Shown here one piece after another: positions 8,126 to 16,085 of a stretch of 20,065 nt of DNA (position 1 is its first letter; each line of letters starts with the position of its first letter). Both the position numbers and the translations under genes were made by a program. Source of the DNA: PZPK01 sp047628385. GTDB taxonomy: Bacteria > Pseudomonadota > Gammaproteobacteria > Pseudomonadales > Oleiphilaceae. The stretch lies in contig JBLHVH010000038.1 in NCBI GenBank assembly GCA_047628385.1, positions 1 through 20,065 of the forward strand, given 5' to 3'. The notes under the pieces were generated by a model. The model was not told the origin of the DNA and made no database searches. It was given only the letters and a program-made list of their open reading frames with translations.

Positions 8126-8545
8126 GCCTTTAAATTCATAACCTTAACAACTTACACTTAATAGTACTAACTCATAGAGAATCTCACCAACCTTACCTTC
8201 GCTCAACACATTAGCATGATGATTCAGGTAATAAAACGGCACTGAATCATTAACTTTAGAGACACCAAAAATTAAGAGAAAATATAAACGCGGGCTCTAT
8301 TTTTAATAGTTTGACGATACATAAGATTGTCTGCTAGACCGCTAGACACATGCCAACAACAAAACTAAAGCGCTTTAAGCGAAGGCACTAAATTGAACTG
8401 ACCGATGGCGGTATTTAACTAGTGCTGACTTAAAAGGGGATTGACCAGATTATTAAGTATCAATTTAGAATAAGTGCATGGACAAAATTAAAAAGTGATA
8501 TTTATGTTAAAAAGCACTCAAAACAACAAGACTATTTTTAGATTA

Positions 8546-8580
8546 CCTACCCCGAAAATGAAACCATAAGTCGGGATAGG
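8546..8580 (-). terminator. Hairpin just after the 5-kb gene, possible terminator
   Basis: On the minus-strand RNA, CCUAUCCCGA (8571-8580) pairs with UCGGGGUAGG (8546-8555): ten pairs including one G-U, with a 15-nt loop. It begins 17 nt after the stop codon of the large gene. The sequence that follows (UAAUCUAAAAAUAG) is not a clean U-tract, so termination may be weak or the hairpin may mainly protect the 3' end. Confidence 0.45.
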
Positions 8581-8597
8581 CAAAGATTTTGAATCGT

Positions 8598-11500
8598 TTA
8601 TCGAAGGTTATTCCAAGGTCCTCTAGGCCAAGTCTTCTGACCCCAATCAATCAAATCATCTATCACATTTTCTGCAACCCCGATATCGCGTAATTTCGGA
8701 ATAACTCGATACGTGTTTCTGCCCTGAAACTTTCCTAGAGTAAACGAACATCTGCTGCCACAACCAGAGAAATCGGTACTATTCCGATCTTGCACCTTAC
8801 GATTGTTCGTGGCGTTTGCCCAATTACTTGAGGTGGCGTTGTTTGCATCTTCGACAAAGTCTTCCACCATGGCTTGGGCCAAGCGACCCCAGAGCGGTTG
8901 ACCAACACTTGCTTGCGTATCTGTTTTGGTTGTATTTCTGGCTGTACCGTAATAAACATAAGGCTGAGCAGTTCGTAAATCCAATCCTGCCTCAACGCCA
9001 TACTTGCCGTTGGTCTGCAGTTGACGCTGCTTGACCATGGTGGCCCAAAATCGATAGCCTTGATCAATATCCGACTCAGATTGCAGCAACTCAACATGAC
9101 TGTAGGTGTAAGCAAAATGCGACGGCATGGTTTCCCGATACCCCGGATTCAGAATCATATTCAGGTGATACCAGGCATTACTCTCAAGAATACCGAGCAT
9201 CGGGTTTTGCGTGAAAAACTTTCGGCCGCCTCCCGTACCAATAAAATGAGGGGCACGGTCAAAGACGTTTCGACCATCAGCCACCCAACCACGGGGCTCA
9301 CTGGCATCAATACAACGGCCGTCAGAACAAACGCGCTCGCCCTGTTTCTCAGACTCCTGCTCCAGATTATTGCTGTGCATAATCTCCCACATTTTTACTG
9401 CAGACCAAGCGGTAAGACTACGTTTAGCAATTTCATAGGGCTCTAAGGCCGGCGTATCTTTTATACTGTTGCAATTACTGCTGGTGACGTCGGTTGCAGG
9501 CAGGCGTAATGATTCCATTACAGCACCATCTATCCCTCGCATGTTGTCACCTGTCGCACAATCCTGACCCCGACCCAACCAACGTTTGATATTGACAGCC
9601 AGCGCGCCTATCGAAGTGGGGTTAGGGTTAGCCACCGCATCATTGTAAATTTTCTTGTAATAAGGCATGCCCACGTTTCTACCGCTGTAATCAGACACAA
9701 TGGCTGAAGCAGAGGTATTAAAAGCATCGTCGGGATGAATGACCGGCAACCACTGATTCCATTCCGGCATCGGGATATTGATAGGTAGCTCCCTGAAGTT
9801 TAGCGTGTCATAACGATCGACAACATCTCGCACGGCATTAAGAGAGGTTCCATTGGGGAACAGGTACGGCGCCATATCGCTATCGCGATCTAGAATAGCA
9901 TCAACACCTGCCCCTGCAGCCCATTCGTAGGCGGGTCGACTATCAAGTCCTGGACCTGGCTGGTAAGCCGGGTTCCATGGTCTGGCCTGCTCTACAACTT
10001 GAATGTCGAGGTCACGGATATACGAGGCGATTTTTTCACCGTCTGCCTGCGTCAAACCATGGAATTTGGATCTTTCGATAATGGACAGATTCGAGAAGTT
10101 GAAATACTTCAGATCTCGCCCGTCTGAGGCATGACAATCGGCACAAGAGGCGCGCATATCACCATTAATAGGCCCCTGGCGGTTGCCTCTGCCATCCATG
10201 TTATCGAATCCAATATCATATAAATTGTTACGCTGTGTCCATAGATTGAAACCTTGCGCGATATCGCTTGATGTATCGCGTGGAGCGCGCCAATTAGAAG
10301 GATCATCGTTCTCAAATTCAGCATCACTGAGTACTTTTCTAGATAGATCGCCATTTTGTAGTAAGTTCAGCTCGAGTATTCTAAATCCGATACTGGGTGC
10401 TTCTGCATTAAGATGCTCAAAGGTAAGTGTGTTTTCACCCCTTACCAGGCCGCTCACAGGCACCGTCAGACGAACAGTACGGAACCCGCCACCGATACCG
10501 CCATAATTCGCTTCTCCGCCAATAATATTGATTTGATTATTACCATAGACGCGGCCTTTTTCAATAAAGTGTTTCAACGGAATCGCCGACCCACCGTTAA
10601 CACGCACGGTCGCTTTGATCTTAGAAGTACTCTTGTCGAGTGAAATATCATGATAACCACAAGCATTACAGCGCAGGTAGAGATGGCTGATGCCAGACAG
10701 GTCATTTATGTCAAATGTGATGCTTTTTTTCGTGCCTGCAGAACCCAGCACTTCTATCGGCAGCTTGAAATTACCGCTATTAACAATATCCTTTTGAACC
10801 GTAATGGTAACCACGTCGCTGTCTAACACGACACCGTTTCCATTCTTGGTTCTAACATAAAGTGTATGCTCCCCTTCAGATAGGCCAAGGGCTGAAAATA
10901 CATAAGGGGCAGTGTTATCAATACTATGATAGGTATCGTCTATCCATAGTCGAGCGACTGTAATTTCATTTTCATCAAAGGCTTCTGCAGTAACCCGCAC
11001 CTCTTGTCCAAACGAAAAGACTGAACCGTTGCTTGGCGAAGTGATATTAGTGAATGCAGAAGAACGCGGTGGGCTCGTAACGTTTACCGTACGCGTAAGG
11101 GTTGTCGCATTATTATTCGCGGCATCTTTCACATTATAACTCAGCATGTAACGACCAACCGTAGCCGTATTTACACTGCCGCTCTTAGTAATAGCATTGG
11201 TGATATTTCCATCACGGTTATCACTCGCGGTTGCACCGGGGTCGTTAAACGAAGTCCCTTGAACGATGACCATCGTTTGATTACCTATTAAGGTAATCAC
11301 CGGTGCTGTATTGTCCGGCCCGAGTATAATATTTACTTTACGTGTCACGGTTGTGGCATTATTACCAGCCGCATCTTTCACATTATAACTCAGCGTATAA
11401 CGACCTAAATTAGCGGTATTTACGTTGCCACTCTTAGCAATAGCATTGGAAATATTTCCATCACGGTTATCGCTGGCCGTGGCACCGGGGTCGCTAAATG

Positions 11501-13640
11501 AAGTCCCCTGTATGATGCTCATCGTTTGATTACCGTTTAAGGTAATGACAGGTCGTATGATATCTGCTGAAAGTGTAACGTTGACTGTGCGTGCAACGGT
11601 ACGAGCTGGGTTTCCTGCCGCATCATTAACGTTATAGCTTAATGCATAACTACCCACCCTAGCGGTATTAACGCTTCCGCTTCTTGAAATAGAACCCGTC
11701 AAATTACCATCACGATCATCCGTTGCCGTCGCACCAGGATCATTAAAAGCGGTGCCTTGCATGATATTCATCTGCGCGCTGCCAGCCAACCTAATAACGG
11801 GACGCGTGGTATCGCCACCGCCGGTTGATTGCTCACGATAAAGTGCGTTACTGGGTATGAGTCGCTTACTGATTCCTGGCCCCTGGTATCGTACCTCTAG
11901 TACTTCACCGCCAGACCTCTCAAAGAAATCAACATTTACCGCATGCTTACCCGCTTTAAGGCCAATCTGTCCGGATTGCTGTACGTTACCGTGCAAACCG
12001 TCATTATTAACGACAGTCGTGCTACCAATATAAAGCTTACTACCATCGTCAGAATTGGTATAAAAGGTATAGGTTCCATCAGTAGGTACATTAATATAAC
12101 CCTTGAAGGCAAAGCCAAAGTTGTTATTCGCTAATCTACCGTTAATGCTGTAATTACTAAGCGAACCCGCCTCCACTGGCGTTAGTGCTGCAAAGTTCGG
12201 TAGGGCATTCCATGACCCGCTGTAATATTTGTAGTCCAAACCATTTACCGTATTAGCTGGGTTTTCAGCATTACGTAATGATACGCCGTTTTTGTACGTG
12301 GCAGTTACGGTCGCCCCTCTTGCTGGCATCGTTAAGGTTGTGGTCGACGCGGTAATACTCGCAATGCTAGGATTACCAGAATTAGCCACCCAACGGTCAA
12401 ATACTTTTCCTGAGGGTGCCGTATCGGCTTTAATGGAGATTTTAGCACCTGATACATACTTGTTGTCGCCACTACCATTGTTAATCGTTAAGGTATAAGT
12501 CGTCGGAGTAGGCGCTGTGCCGGTGAAAGGAGATAGGTACTCTCCGGGGATGACTTCCAGAGATCCGCCGGGTCGCTTCCAAGCAACAGCAATGTTGTCA
12601 CCGCCACCGCCTTCTTTTTGCAAAGCTTCGATATAATAACGTTGCCCTGCTTGCAAGGTAATGCTCGCTGATTTTTGAGACGCAAACTTCGTCCAATCAC
12701 GTACCCCTGCCCAACGTGTTATCGAGGCAATTTTCTGTTTATTGCTAGCCAAATCATTGGTACTTAACCAAAGCTCGCCACTATCATCGGTCGCAATCCA
12801 GAACGTATACGTTCCTGAAACTGCTGCATGGAGATAACCAACAATACGTGTTCCATAGTTATTCGCCCAGTTTGACTGCGCTTCGAAGCTTGTTATCTCA
12901 TTCGTTGTAGTAGGGTTATTCGGATAACTAGACAGACCCGTTAATGCGGTTAAACCTGTCCCCGAAACGTCCGTCCATACTTGTCGTGTGATATAGCCTT
13001 CGCCAGTACCACCCGCACTATCAACGGTATAGGTATATTCGATGTGTAATAAGGGGGCCTTGTTACTTGAGCCATTAAATGACTCAGCTGTTCTTTCACC
13101 GGTACCGGTGATAATAATCGCGATATCATTTCCTGACTTCCAACCAGAGCGACTCACCACCTCTTGAATAACATTTTTAATGTTGGGTGTTCTTTCGTTC
13201 GAAGTCGCTGCGCCAACTGTATTCCATGCCGCAGGTTGCCAGCTGATAGAAGCATTAGTCGTCGCCCTGTTTGATACATTGCGCGATAAGGTTGTGAATG
13301 CAGGCGCATCATCAACATCATGCGCTTTAATTCTTAACGAGGTAGTACCACTGTTTTTTTCATCGGTTGTGAACTGCACATAAGCGCGTGTCACGGTTAC
13401 ACCTTTAGGTAAACTAACGCCTGTGAAACGCATACCAATATGTTGATTGCTTTTGTCAAATACCAACTCTAGATCTGAACTGCTTGCACTTACCCTACCG
13501 CTGGATTGCTCTTCAACATCATCTAAACTACTTGAAATACGCTTTTCAAAGGTACCTTGAAGCGAATCTTCGGCATGGGCTAAGCTAAACCCAAATATGA
13601 AAAGACACGATATTAGTAAAACTTGAATTTTGTTTCTCAT
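8598..13640 (-). CDS. Secreted multidomain c-type cytochrome-like protein with PA14 and Ig-like repeats
   Basis: 1680 residues. A Sec signal peptide ends at AHA (about residue 23). Then come a beta-sandwich domain at about 30-205 (pattern LELVFDKSNQHIGMRF ... AYVQF), a PA14-like domain at about 215-371 (YTFWIATDDSGELWLS), an InlB-like beta repeat at about 378-452 (FDRWVANSG), a second PA14-like domain at about 460-600 (YTFYTNSDDGSKLYIG), three 83-residue DUF5011/HYR-type repeats starting at residues 610, 693 and 776, an Ig-like domain at about 862-950 and another beta domain at about 955-1105. The C-terminal 550 residues carry one haem-c motif, CADCH at 1166-1170, plus a separate CNACGYH (991-997) in the preceding domain. 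PA14 and HYR-type domains usually bind glycans or cell surfaces. A role in extracellular or periplasmic oxidation of a polymer-derived substrate is inference. The ATG has AAAGG 9 nt upstream. The gene stands alone, with a hairpin after its stop. Confidence 0.82.
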   Translation of the reverse strand: MRNKIQVLLISCLFIFGFSLAHAEDSLQGTFEKRISSSLDDVEEQSSGRVSASSSDLELVFDKSNQHIGMRFTGVSLPKGVTVTRAYVQFTTDEKNSGTTSLRIKAHDVDDAPAFTTLSRNVSNRATTNASISWQPAAWNTVGAATSNERTPNIKNVIQEVVSRSGWKSGNDIAIIITGTGERTAESFNGSSNKAPLLHIEYTYTVDSAGGTGEGYITRQVWTDVSGTGLTALTGLSSYPNNPTTTNEITSFEAQSNWANNYGTRIVGYLHAAVSGTYTFWIATDDSGELWLSTNDLASNKQKIASITRWAGVRDWTKFASQKSASITLQAGQRYYIEALQKEGGGGDNIAVAWKRPGGSLEVIPGEYLSPFTGTAPTPTTYTLTINNGSGDNKYVSGAKISIKADTAPSGKVFDRWVANSGNPSIASITASTTTLTMPARGATVTATYKNGVSLRNAENPANTVNGLDYKYYSGSWNALPNFAALTPVEAGSLSNYSINGRLANNNFGFAFKGYINVPTDGTYTFYTNSDDGSKLYIGSTTVVNNDGLHGNVQQSGQIGLKAGKHAVNVDFFERSGGEVLEVRYQGPGISKRLIPSNALYREQSTGGGDTTRPVIRLAGSAQMNIMQGTAFNDPGATATDDRDGNLTGSISRSGSVNTARVGSYALSYNVNDAAGNPARTVARTVNVTLSADIIRPVITLNGNQTMSIIQGTSFSDPGATASDNRDGNISNAIAKSGNVNTANLGRYTLSYNVKDAAGNNATTVTRKVNIILGPDNTAPVITLIGNQTMVIVQGTSFNDPGATASDNRDGNITNAITKSGSVNTATVGRYMLSYNVKDAANNNATTLTRTVNVTSPPRSSAFTNITSPSNGSVFSFGQEVRVTAEAFDENEITVARLWIDDTYHSIDNTAPYVFSALGLSEGEHTLYVRTKNGNGVVLDSDVVTITVQKDIVNSGNFKLPIEVLGSAGTKKSITFDINDLSGISHLYLRCNACGYHDISLDKSTSKIKATVRVNGGSAIPLKHFIEKGRVYGNNQINIIGGEANYGGIGGGFRTVRLTVPVSGLVRGENTLTFEHLNAEAPSIGFRILELNLLQNGDLSRKVLSDAEFENDDPSNWRAPRDTSSDIAQGFNLWTQRNNLYDIGFDNMDGRGNRQGPINGDMRASCADCHASDGRDLKYFNFSNLSIIERSKFHGLTQADGEKIASYIRDLDIQVVEQARPWNPAYQPGPGLDSRPAYEWAAGAGVDAILDRDSDMAPYLFPNGTSLNAVRDVVDRYDTLNFRELPINIPMPEWNQWLPVIHPDDAFNTSASAIVSDYSGRNVGMPYYKKIYNDAVANPNPTSIGALAVNIKRWLGRGQDCATGDNMRGIDGAVMESLRLPATDVTSSNCNSIKDTPALEPYEIAKRSLTAWSAVKMWEIMHSNNLEQESEKQGERVCSDGRCIDASEPRGWVADGRNVFDRAPHFIGTGGGRKFFTQNPMLGILESNAWYHLNMILNPGYRETMPSHFAYTYSHVELLQSESDIDQGYRFWATMVKQRQLQTNGKYGVEAGLDLRTAQPYVYYGTARNTTKTDTQASVGQPLWGRLAQAMVEDFVEDANNATSSNWANATNNRKVQDRNSTDFSGCGSRCSFTLGKFQGRNTYRVIPKLRDIGVAENVIDDLIDWGQKTWPRGPWNNLR
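11067..11813 (-). repeat. Three in-frame 249-bp tandem repeats (83-residue units) in the cytochrome-like gene
   Basis: Unit starts, read on the minus strand, are 11813, 11564 and 11315. Each encodes D..(R/A)PVI.L.G..., then a Gln-Gly-Thr-(S/A)-Phe segment, DPGATA(S/T)D(N/D)RDGN(L/I) and a closing ..Y.LSYNV.DAA.N strand. Units 2 and 3 are visibly closer to each other than to unit 1, sharing long near-identical nucleotide blocks. The period is exactly 83 codons in both steps. Confidence 0.9.
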
Positions 13641-13994
13641 TCTGAAACGCCTTTATAGTTAATGCCGGTATACCAACACTGCAAAGTTTTTAAATAACGC
13701 CGATCAATTTGCGCTTTAGTTTTTTTAAATGTCATCAGAGGGAATTTTTATTCCTTTAATTAAATAAAATTCAAGAGCGGAAAACATGAACGAACTGATG
13801 CTTTGTAACGTTATGTTAACTAGCATACATTTAAATTGGATATTTTTAATATTCACCAGCTTAATCACACAATTCAATAGGTCCGATTAAAATTAGAAAT
13901 TTAGTAGCTAACTAGAAAAGGTCGCATTGTCGTCGATAAACAGGCCTTCTGGAGTAAATCATCACCTAACTTTTTCATAGCGCCAGCTAACCAC

Positions 13995-14038
13995 ATAAAG
14001 CAATATTTAACTGTGGAGTTAGTTAAATATTGCTTTAT
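13995..14038. repeat. Perfect 18-bp inverted repeat with 8-nt loop
   Basis: The left arm 13995-14012 (ATAAAGCAATATTTAACT) is exactly complementary to the right arm 14021-14038, around GTGGAGTT. It can form a long hairpin on either strand. It has no U-tract and few G-C pairs. Role unknown: terminator of an unseen transcript, processed hairpin, operator or mobile-element relic are all open. Confidence 0.9.
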
Positions 14039-14167
14039 AAGCACAGCAATCTCTGCTCTTTCTCAAAAAGAGTCAATAAGTTTTAATCACGATGCCTTTG
14101 TGCTCAATTAAACAAAAAATCCTGAATAATAAGTAACAACAGATTAAATCTTTTTTTGATAAAAATA

Positions 14168-14201
14168 CTTAAGATTGTCTTAAGGCTCCTGTCACTAGAA
14201 T
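14168..14201 (+). promoter_or_regulatory. PmrA/BasR-type box and -10 of the mipA-like gene
   Basis: CTTAAG (14168-14173) and CTTAAG (14179-14184) are separated by ATTGT, an exact match to the published PmrA/BasR consensus YTTAAK-N5-YTTAAK. After 11 nt comes TAGAAT (14196-14201), a -10-like hexamer. There is no good -35, as expected for an activator-dependent promoter. The same arrangement stands before the hydrolase gene at 16043-16076. The ATG at 14228 follows with a GAGGAAGG ribosome-binding site. Confidence 0.65.
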
Positions 14202-14227
14202 TGTTGAAAACTACATGAGGAAGGAAT

Positions 14228-15010
14228 ATGTTTTTTTCAAATAAATTTTTAATATCTAGTCATTTAATAACAATATCATTAGCAATAGTTAGCCCACAAA
14301 AGATTTGGGCAAGCGATAGTGATTTCGATTCGAAAGATACGAGCCTCATTCTTGGTGCTGGTTTAATTTATAAAAGTTCGATATATATTAATGGTAAAGA
14401 GGAACTCTCTTTCTACCCGTCTATTGATGCTTACTGGGGGCCAGTATTTTTTAGTGATTATAAAGTTGGAAGCTATTTCGCAGGAAATAATAATTGGGCT
14501 TTGAGCCTTAGTTATGGTTTAGATAACCAAGAAGACATCGAAAGAGAAGGTAGTGCTTTACTAAAAGATATGCCTACACTAAAGAATGTATTTGTAGCGT
14601 CAATAAAGGGAGAAATACATCATGACCTTGGAGACTTTACAACTACTTTTTCAATAGATACAAGTAACGTACACCAAGGAAAAATATTTGAACTAGGCTA
14701 TTCCTACCCATGGATATCAAATAAGCATTCGTTTAGTTTAGAATTAAACGCTAGCTGGATTAGTAAGGAGGTATCTCAGTACTATTATGGGGTTCAGCTT
14801 GATAATAGCGCAGTAAATCGCTCTTATTACCAACCAAGCAATGCACTTAATTTGTCATATGGGGTCAATTATGACTACGCCCTTAGTGCTAATCAATTTC
14901 TATTTGCATCAGTGTATTTAAAACAGCTATCAGATGAGATTAAAAACAGTCCGATAGTAGAAAAAGCAGAAAGTCATGCTTTATTATTTGGTTTTATTTA
15001 TAAGTTTTAA
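14228..15010 (+). CDS. MipA/OmpV family outer-membrane protein
   Basis: 260 residues. A Sec signal ends near IWA-SDSD (about residue 28). The mature part is a series of amphipathic beta strands rich in Tyr, Trp, Ser and Asn, and ends in FGFIYKF, a C-terminal aromatic residue typical of outer-membrane barrels. The early LGAGLIYKSSIYINGKEELSFYPSIDAYWG segment fits the first strands of the MipA/OmpV family (scaffold-interacting or porin-like proteins, about 250 residues), as do ALNLSYGVNYDYALS and the length. Strong ribosome-binding site GAGGAAGG before the ATG. The gene converges with the hydrolase gene, with 14 nt between stop codons, and both share the same box type, so co-regulation is likely. 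Members are often induced through two-component systems; what this one carries or binds is unknown. Confidence 0.8.
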   Translation: MFFSNKFLISSHLITISLAIVSPQKIWASDSDFDSKDTSLILGAGLIYKSSIYINGKEELSFYPSIDAYWGPVFFSDYKVGSYFAGNNNWALSLSYGLDNQEDIEREGSALLKDMPTLKNVFVASIKGEIHHDLGDFTTTFSIDTSNVHQGKIFELGYSYPWISNKHSFSLELNASWISKEVSQYYYGVQLDNSAVNRSYYQPSNALNLSYGVNYDYALSANQFLFASVYLKQLSDEIKNSPIVEKAESHALLFGFIYKF

Positions 15011-15019
15011 CTTTTGTAT

Positions 15020-15040
15020 GGAACTTATGGATCAAGTTCC
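15020..15040. terminator. Small inverted repeat at the convergent junction
   Basis: GGAACTT (15020-15026) and AAGTTCC (15034-15040) form a perfect 7-bp stem with a 7-nt loop, overlapping the last codons of the hydrolase gene and 10 nt after the mipA-like stop. It could stop transcription from both sides, but neither strand shows a U-tract, so the call is weak. Confidence 0.3.
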
Positions 15041-16008
15041 TCCAACCAAATAATTATTGTCGGTAAAAAATCGAGAGCAAAAGCTTCTTGTTCTAACCAC
15101 ATTAGTTTTATCCAATGCGTAAGCCCAAAACTTTGTCCATCAAATAGCTCTGGGTCTAACATGCCGTGAGTAGCATTTTTAATTAGTTTAGTCTCTACAT
15201 GTTGATTAGCCTGGGATTGCCACCAACCAAATTCTTTAATAGCATTTACATTTTTATCTTTATCTCCCCAGACAAATAAGCTTGGTATTTCAATTTTTGA
15301 ATAATCTAAAGATGCATCGGCCATAAAGTTTTTTAACACAAACTGATAGCGTTCTTTTTCCATTGAATTTTCACCTGCAATTTTTCCATATTCACTGTAT
15401 GCAAGTTGACGATTTAAGAGTGTGTTAGCTTTGGCATTCGCATCTAACGCTAAATTAATTTGATCTTGGTTTTTACCTTCTAATTGGAGACGAACTTTTG
15501 TATGGTACTCTCCTTGTTCGATCCAGTTTTTAGCAAACCCTACGCCTATCATAAAACTAAGTTTTGATTTTTTACCCGCTAAAGCTGGCATTACCCAACC
15601 GGCTTGACTGAAGCCAATCAACCCGGTTTTTTGGTGTGAAAAACCATATTGGCTTTGAACAAAATCAACGGCTGCTAGCACCTCTGATTGACGTTCCACC
15701 ATCGACTGATCTAACCAACTTCCACTTGAACCACCAATCCCTGGTTTGTCCCAACTGAAAATAGCATACCCTTTTTTTCTTAATGGCTCCCAAAGAATGC
15801 TGTAATACCCATCTGCATCATAAGTCATCGGGCCATCACCATGAACAAAAAGGAGTACAGCTTTAGCTGGCTCTCCGTTAGTAGGCTCTAGGTAATAGCC
15901 AGATAAGGTATGCTTTTTATGCTTAAAAAGTACCTCTTCTGCATAACCGTTCGACATAATTAGCAAGGAACTGAGAAGTATAAATAATCGCATTAAGCCT
16001 AGGTTCAT
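15025..16008 (-). CDS. Exported alpha/beta hydrolase
   Basis: 327 residues with a signal peptide ending at about GYA (residue 23). The fold is a typical alpha/beta hydrolase: oxyanion segment VHGDGP at 55-60, nucleophile elbow GFSQAG at 132-137 with Ser134, acid in VWGDKD at 246-251 (Asp249 or Asp251), and His281 in ATHGMLD. The nucleophile motif is of the GxSxxG kind with Ala where many have Gly. Such enzymes cleave esters, amides or lactones; the substrate here is unknown. The ATG has AGGAG 6 nt upstream. A PmrA-type box and a -10 lie upstream (16043-16076), although read-through from the efflux operon is also possible because no terminator follows the 16086 stop. Confidence 0.88.
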   Translation of the reverse strand: MNLGLMRLFILLSSLLIMSNGYAEEVLFKHKKHTLSGYYLEPTNGEPAKAVLLFVHGDGPMTYDADGYYSILWEPLRKKGYAIFSWDKPGIGGSSGSWLDQSMVERQSEVLAAVDFVQSQYGFSHQKTGLIGFSQAGWVMPALAGKKSKLSFMIGVGFAKNWIEQGEYHTKVRLQLEGKNQDQINLALDANAKANTLLNRQLAYSEYGKIAGENSMEKERYQFVLKNFMADASLDYSKIEIPSLFVWGDKDKNVNAIKEFGWWQSQANQHVETKLIKNATHGMLDPELFDGQSFGLTHWIKLMWLEQEAFALDFLPTIIIWLEELDP

Positions 16009-16042
16009 TCAAAGCTCCTGAATTGATATTTAAAATCAAATA

Positions 16043-16076
16043 AGTATAAATTTATACATATTAAGGTAGTCTTAAG
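16043..16076 (-). promoter_or_regulatory. PmrA/BasR-type box and -10 of the hydrolase gene
   Basis: On the minus strand CTTAAG (16071-16076), ACTAC, CTTAAT (16060-16065) match YTTAAK-N5-YTTAAK. Eleven nt later comes TATACT (16043-16048). Box length and box-to-(-10) distance equal those of the mipA-like promoter. The box lies 9 nt after the stop codon of the upstream gene. Confidence 0.65.
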
Positions 16077-16085
16077 CAGTGTTTT

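Larger units (their letters stand above)
7969..8597. other. Intergenic region between the operon and the 5-kb gene
   Basis: Both flanking genes point to the left. The stretch holds the hairpin at 8546-8580, the candidate promoter at 8097-8125 and otherwise AT-rich sequence without a convincing ORF. A short direct repeat GCTAGAC occurs at 8333-8339 and 8341-8347. The patch at about 8385-8455 is less AT-rich than its surroundings and reads like a fragment of a former repeat or gene, but I could not assign it. Confidence 0.5.
13641..14227. other. Divergent intergenic region between the cytochrome-like gene and mipA-like gene
   Basis: This 587-nt AT-rich stretch holds the 18-bp inverted repeat at 13995-14038, a 6-bp hairpin CTCTTT/AAAGAG at 14056-14072, the promoter elements at 14168-14201 and a small GGAAT/ATTCC hairpin at 13741-13754. 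No convincing promoter for the minus-strand gene could be fixed; TTGAAT followed 17 nt later by ATAAAA on the minus strand (around 13743-13773) is a weak candidate. No ORF was supported. Confidence 0.5.

Noticed and set aside
8097..8160. Other promoter-like hexamer pairs in the AT-rich leader
   Set aside because: AT-rich sequence gives many such matches; only the best-spaced pair was kept, at low confidence.
8385..8455. Patch resembling a fragment of a mobile element or old gene
   Set aside because: It looks unlike its surroundings but has no ORF, terminal repeats or target duplication that I could see, and I could not name a family.
8816..9446. Plus-strand open frames inside the cytochrome-like gene
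   Set aside because: They overlap a long gene with clear domains, have no recognisable domain or start signal, and read as antisense shadows.
10650..10670. CNACGYH read as a second haem-c site
   Set aside because: The spacing is CxxCxxH, not CxxCH, so covalent haem attachment is not expected; a metal site remains possible.
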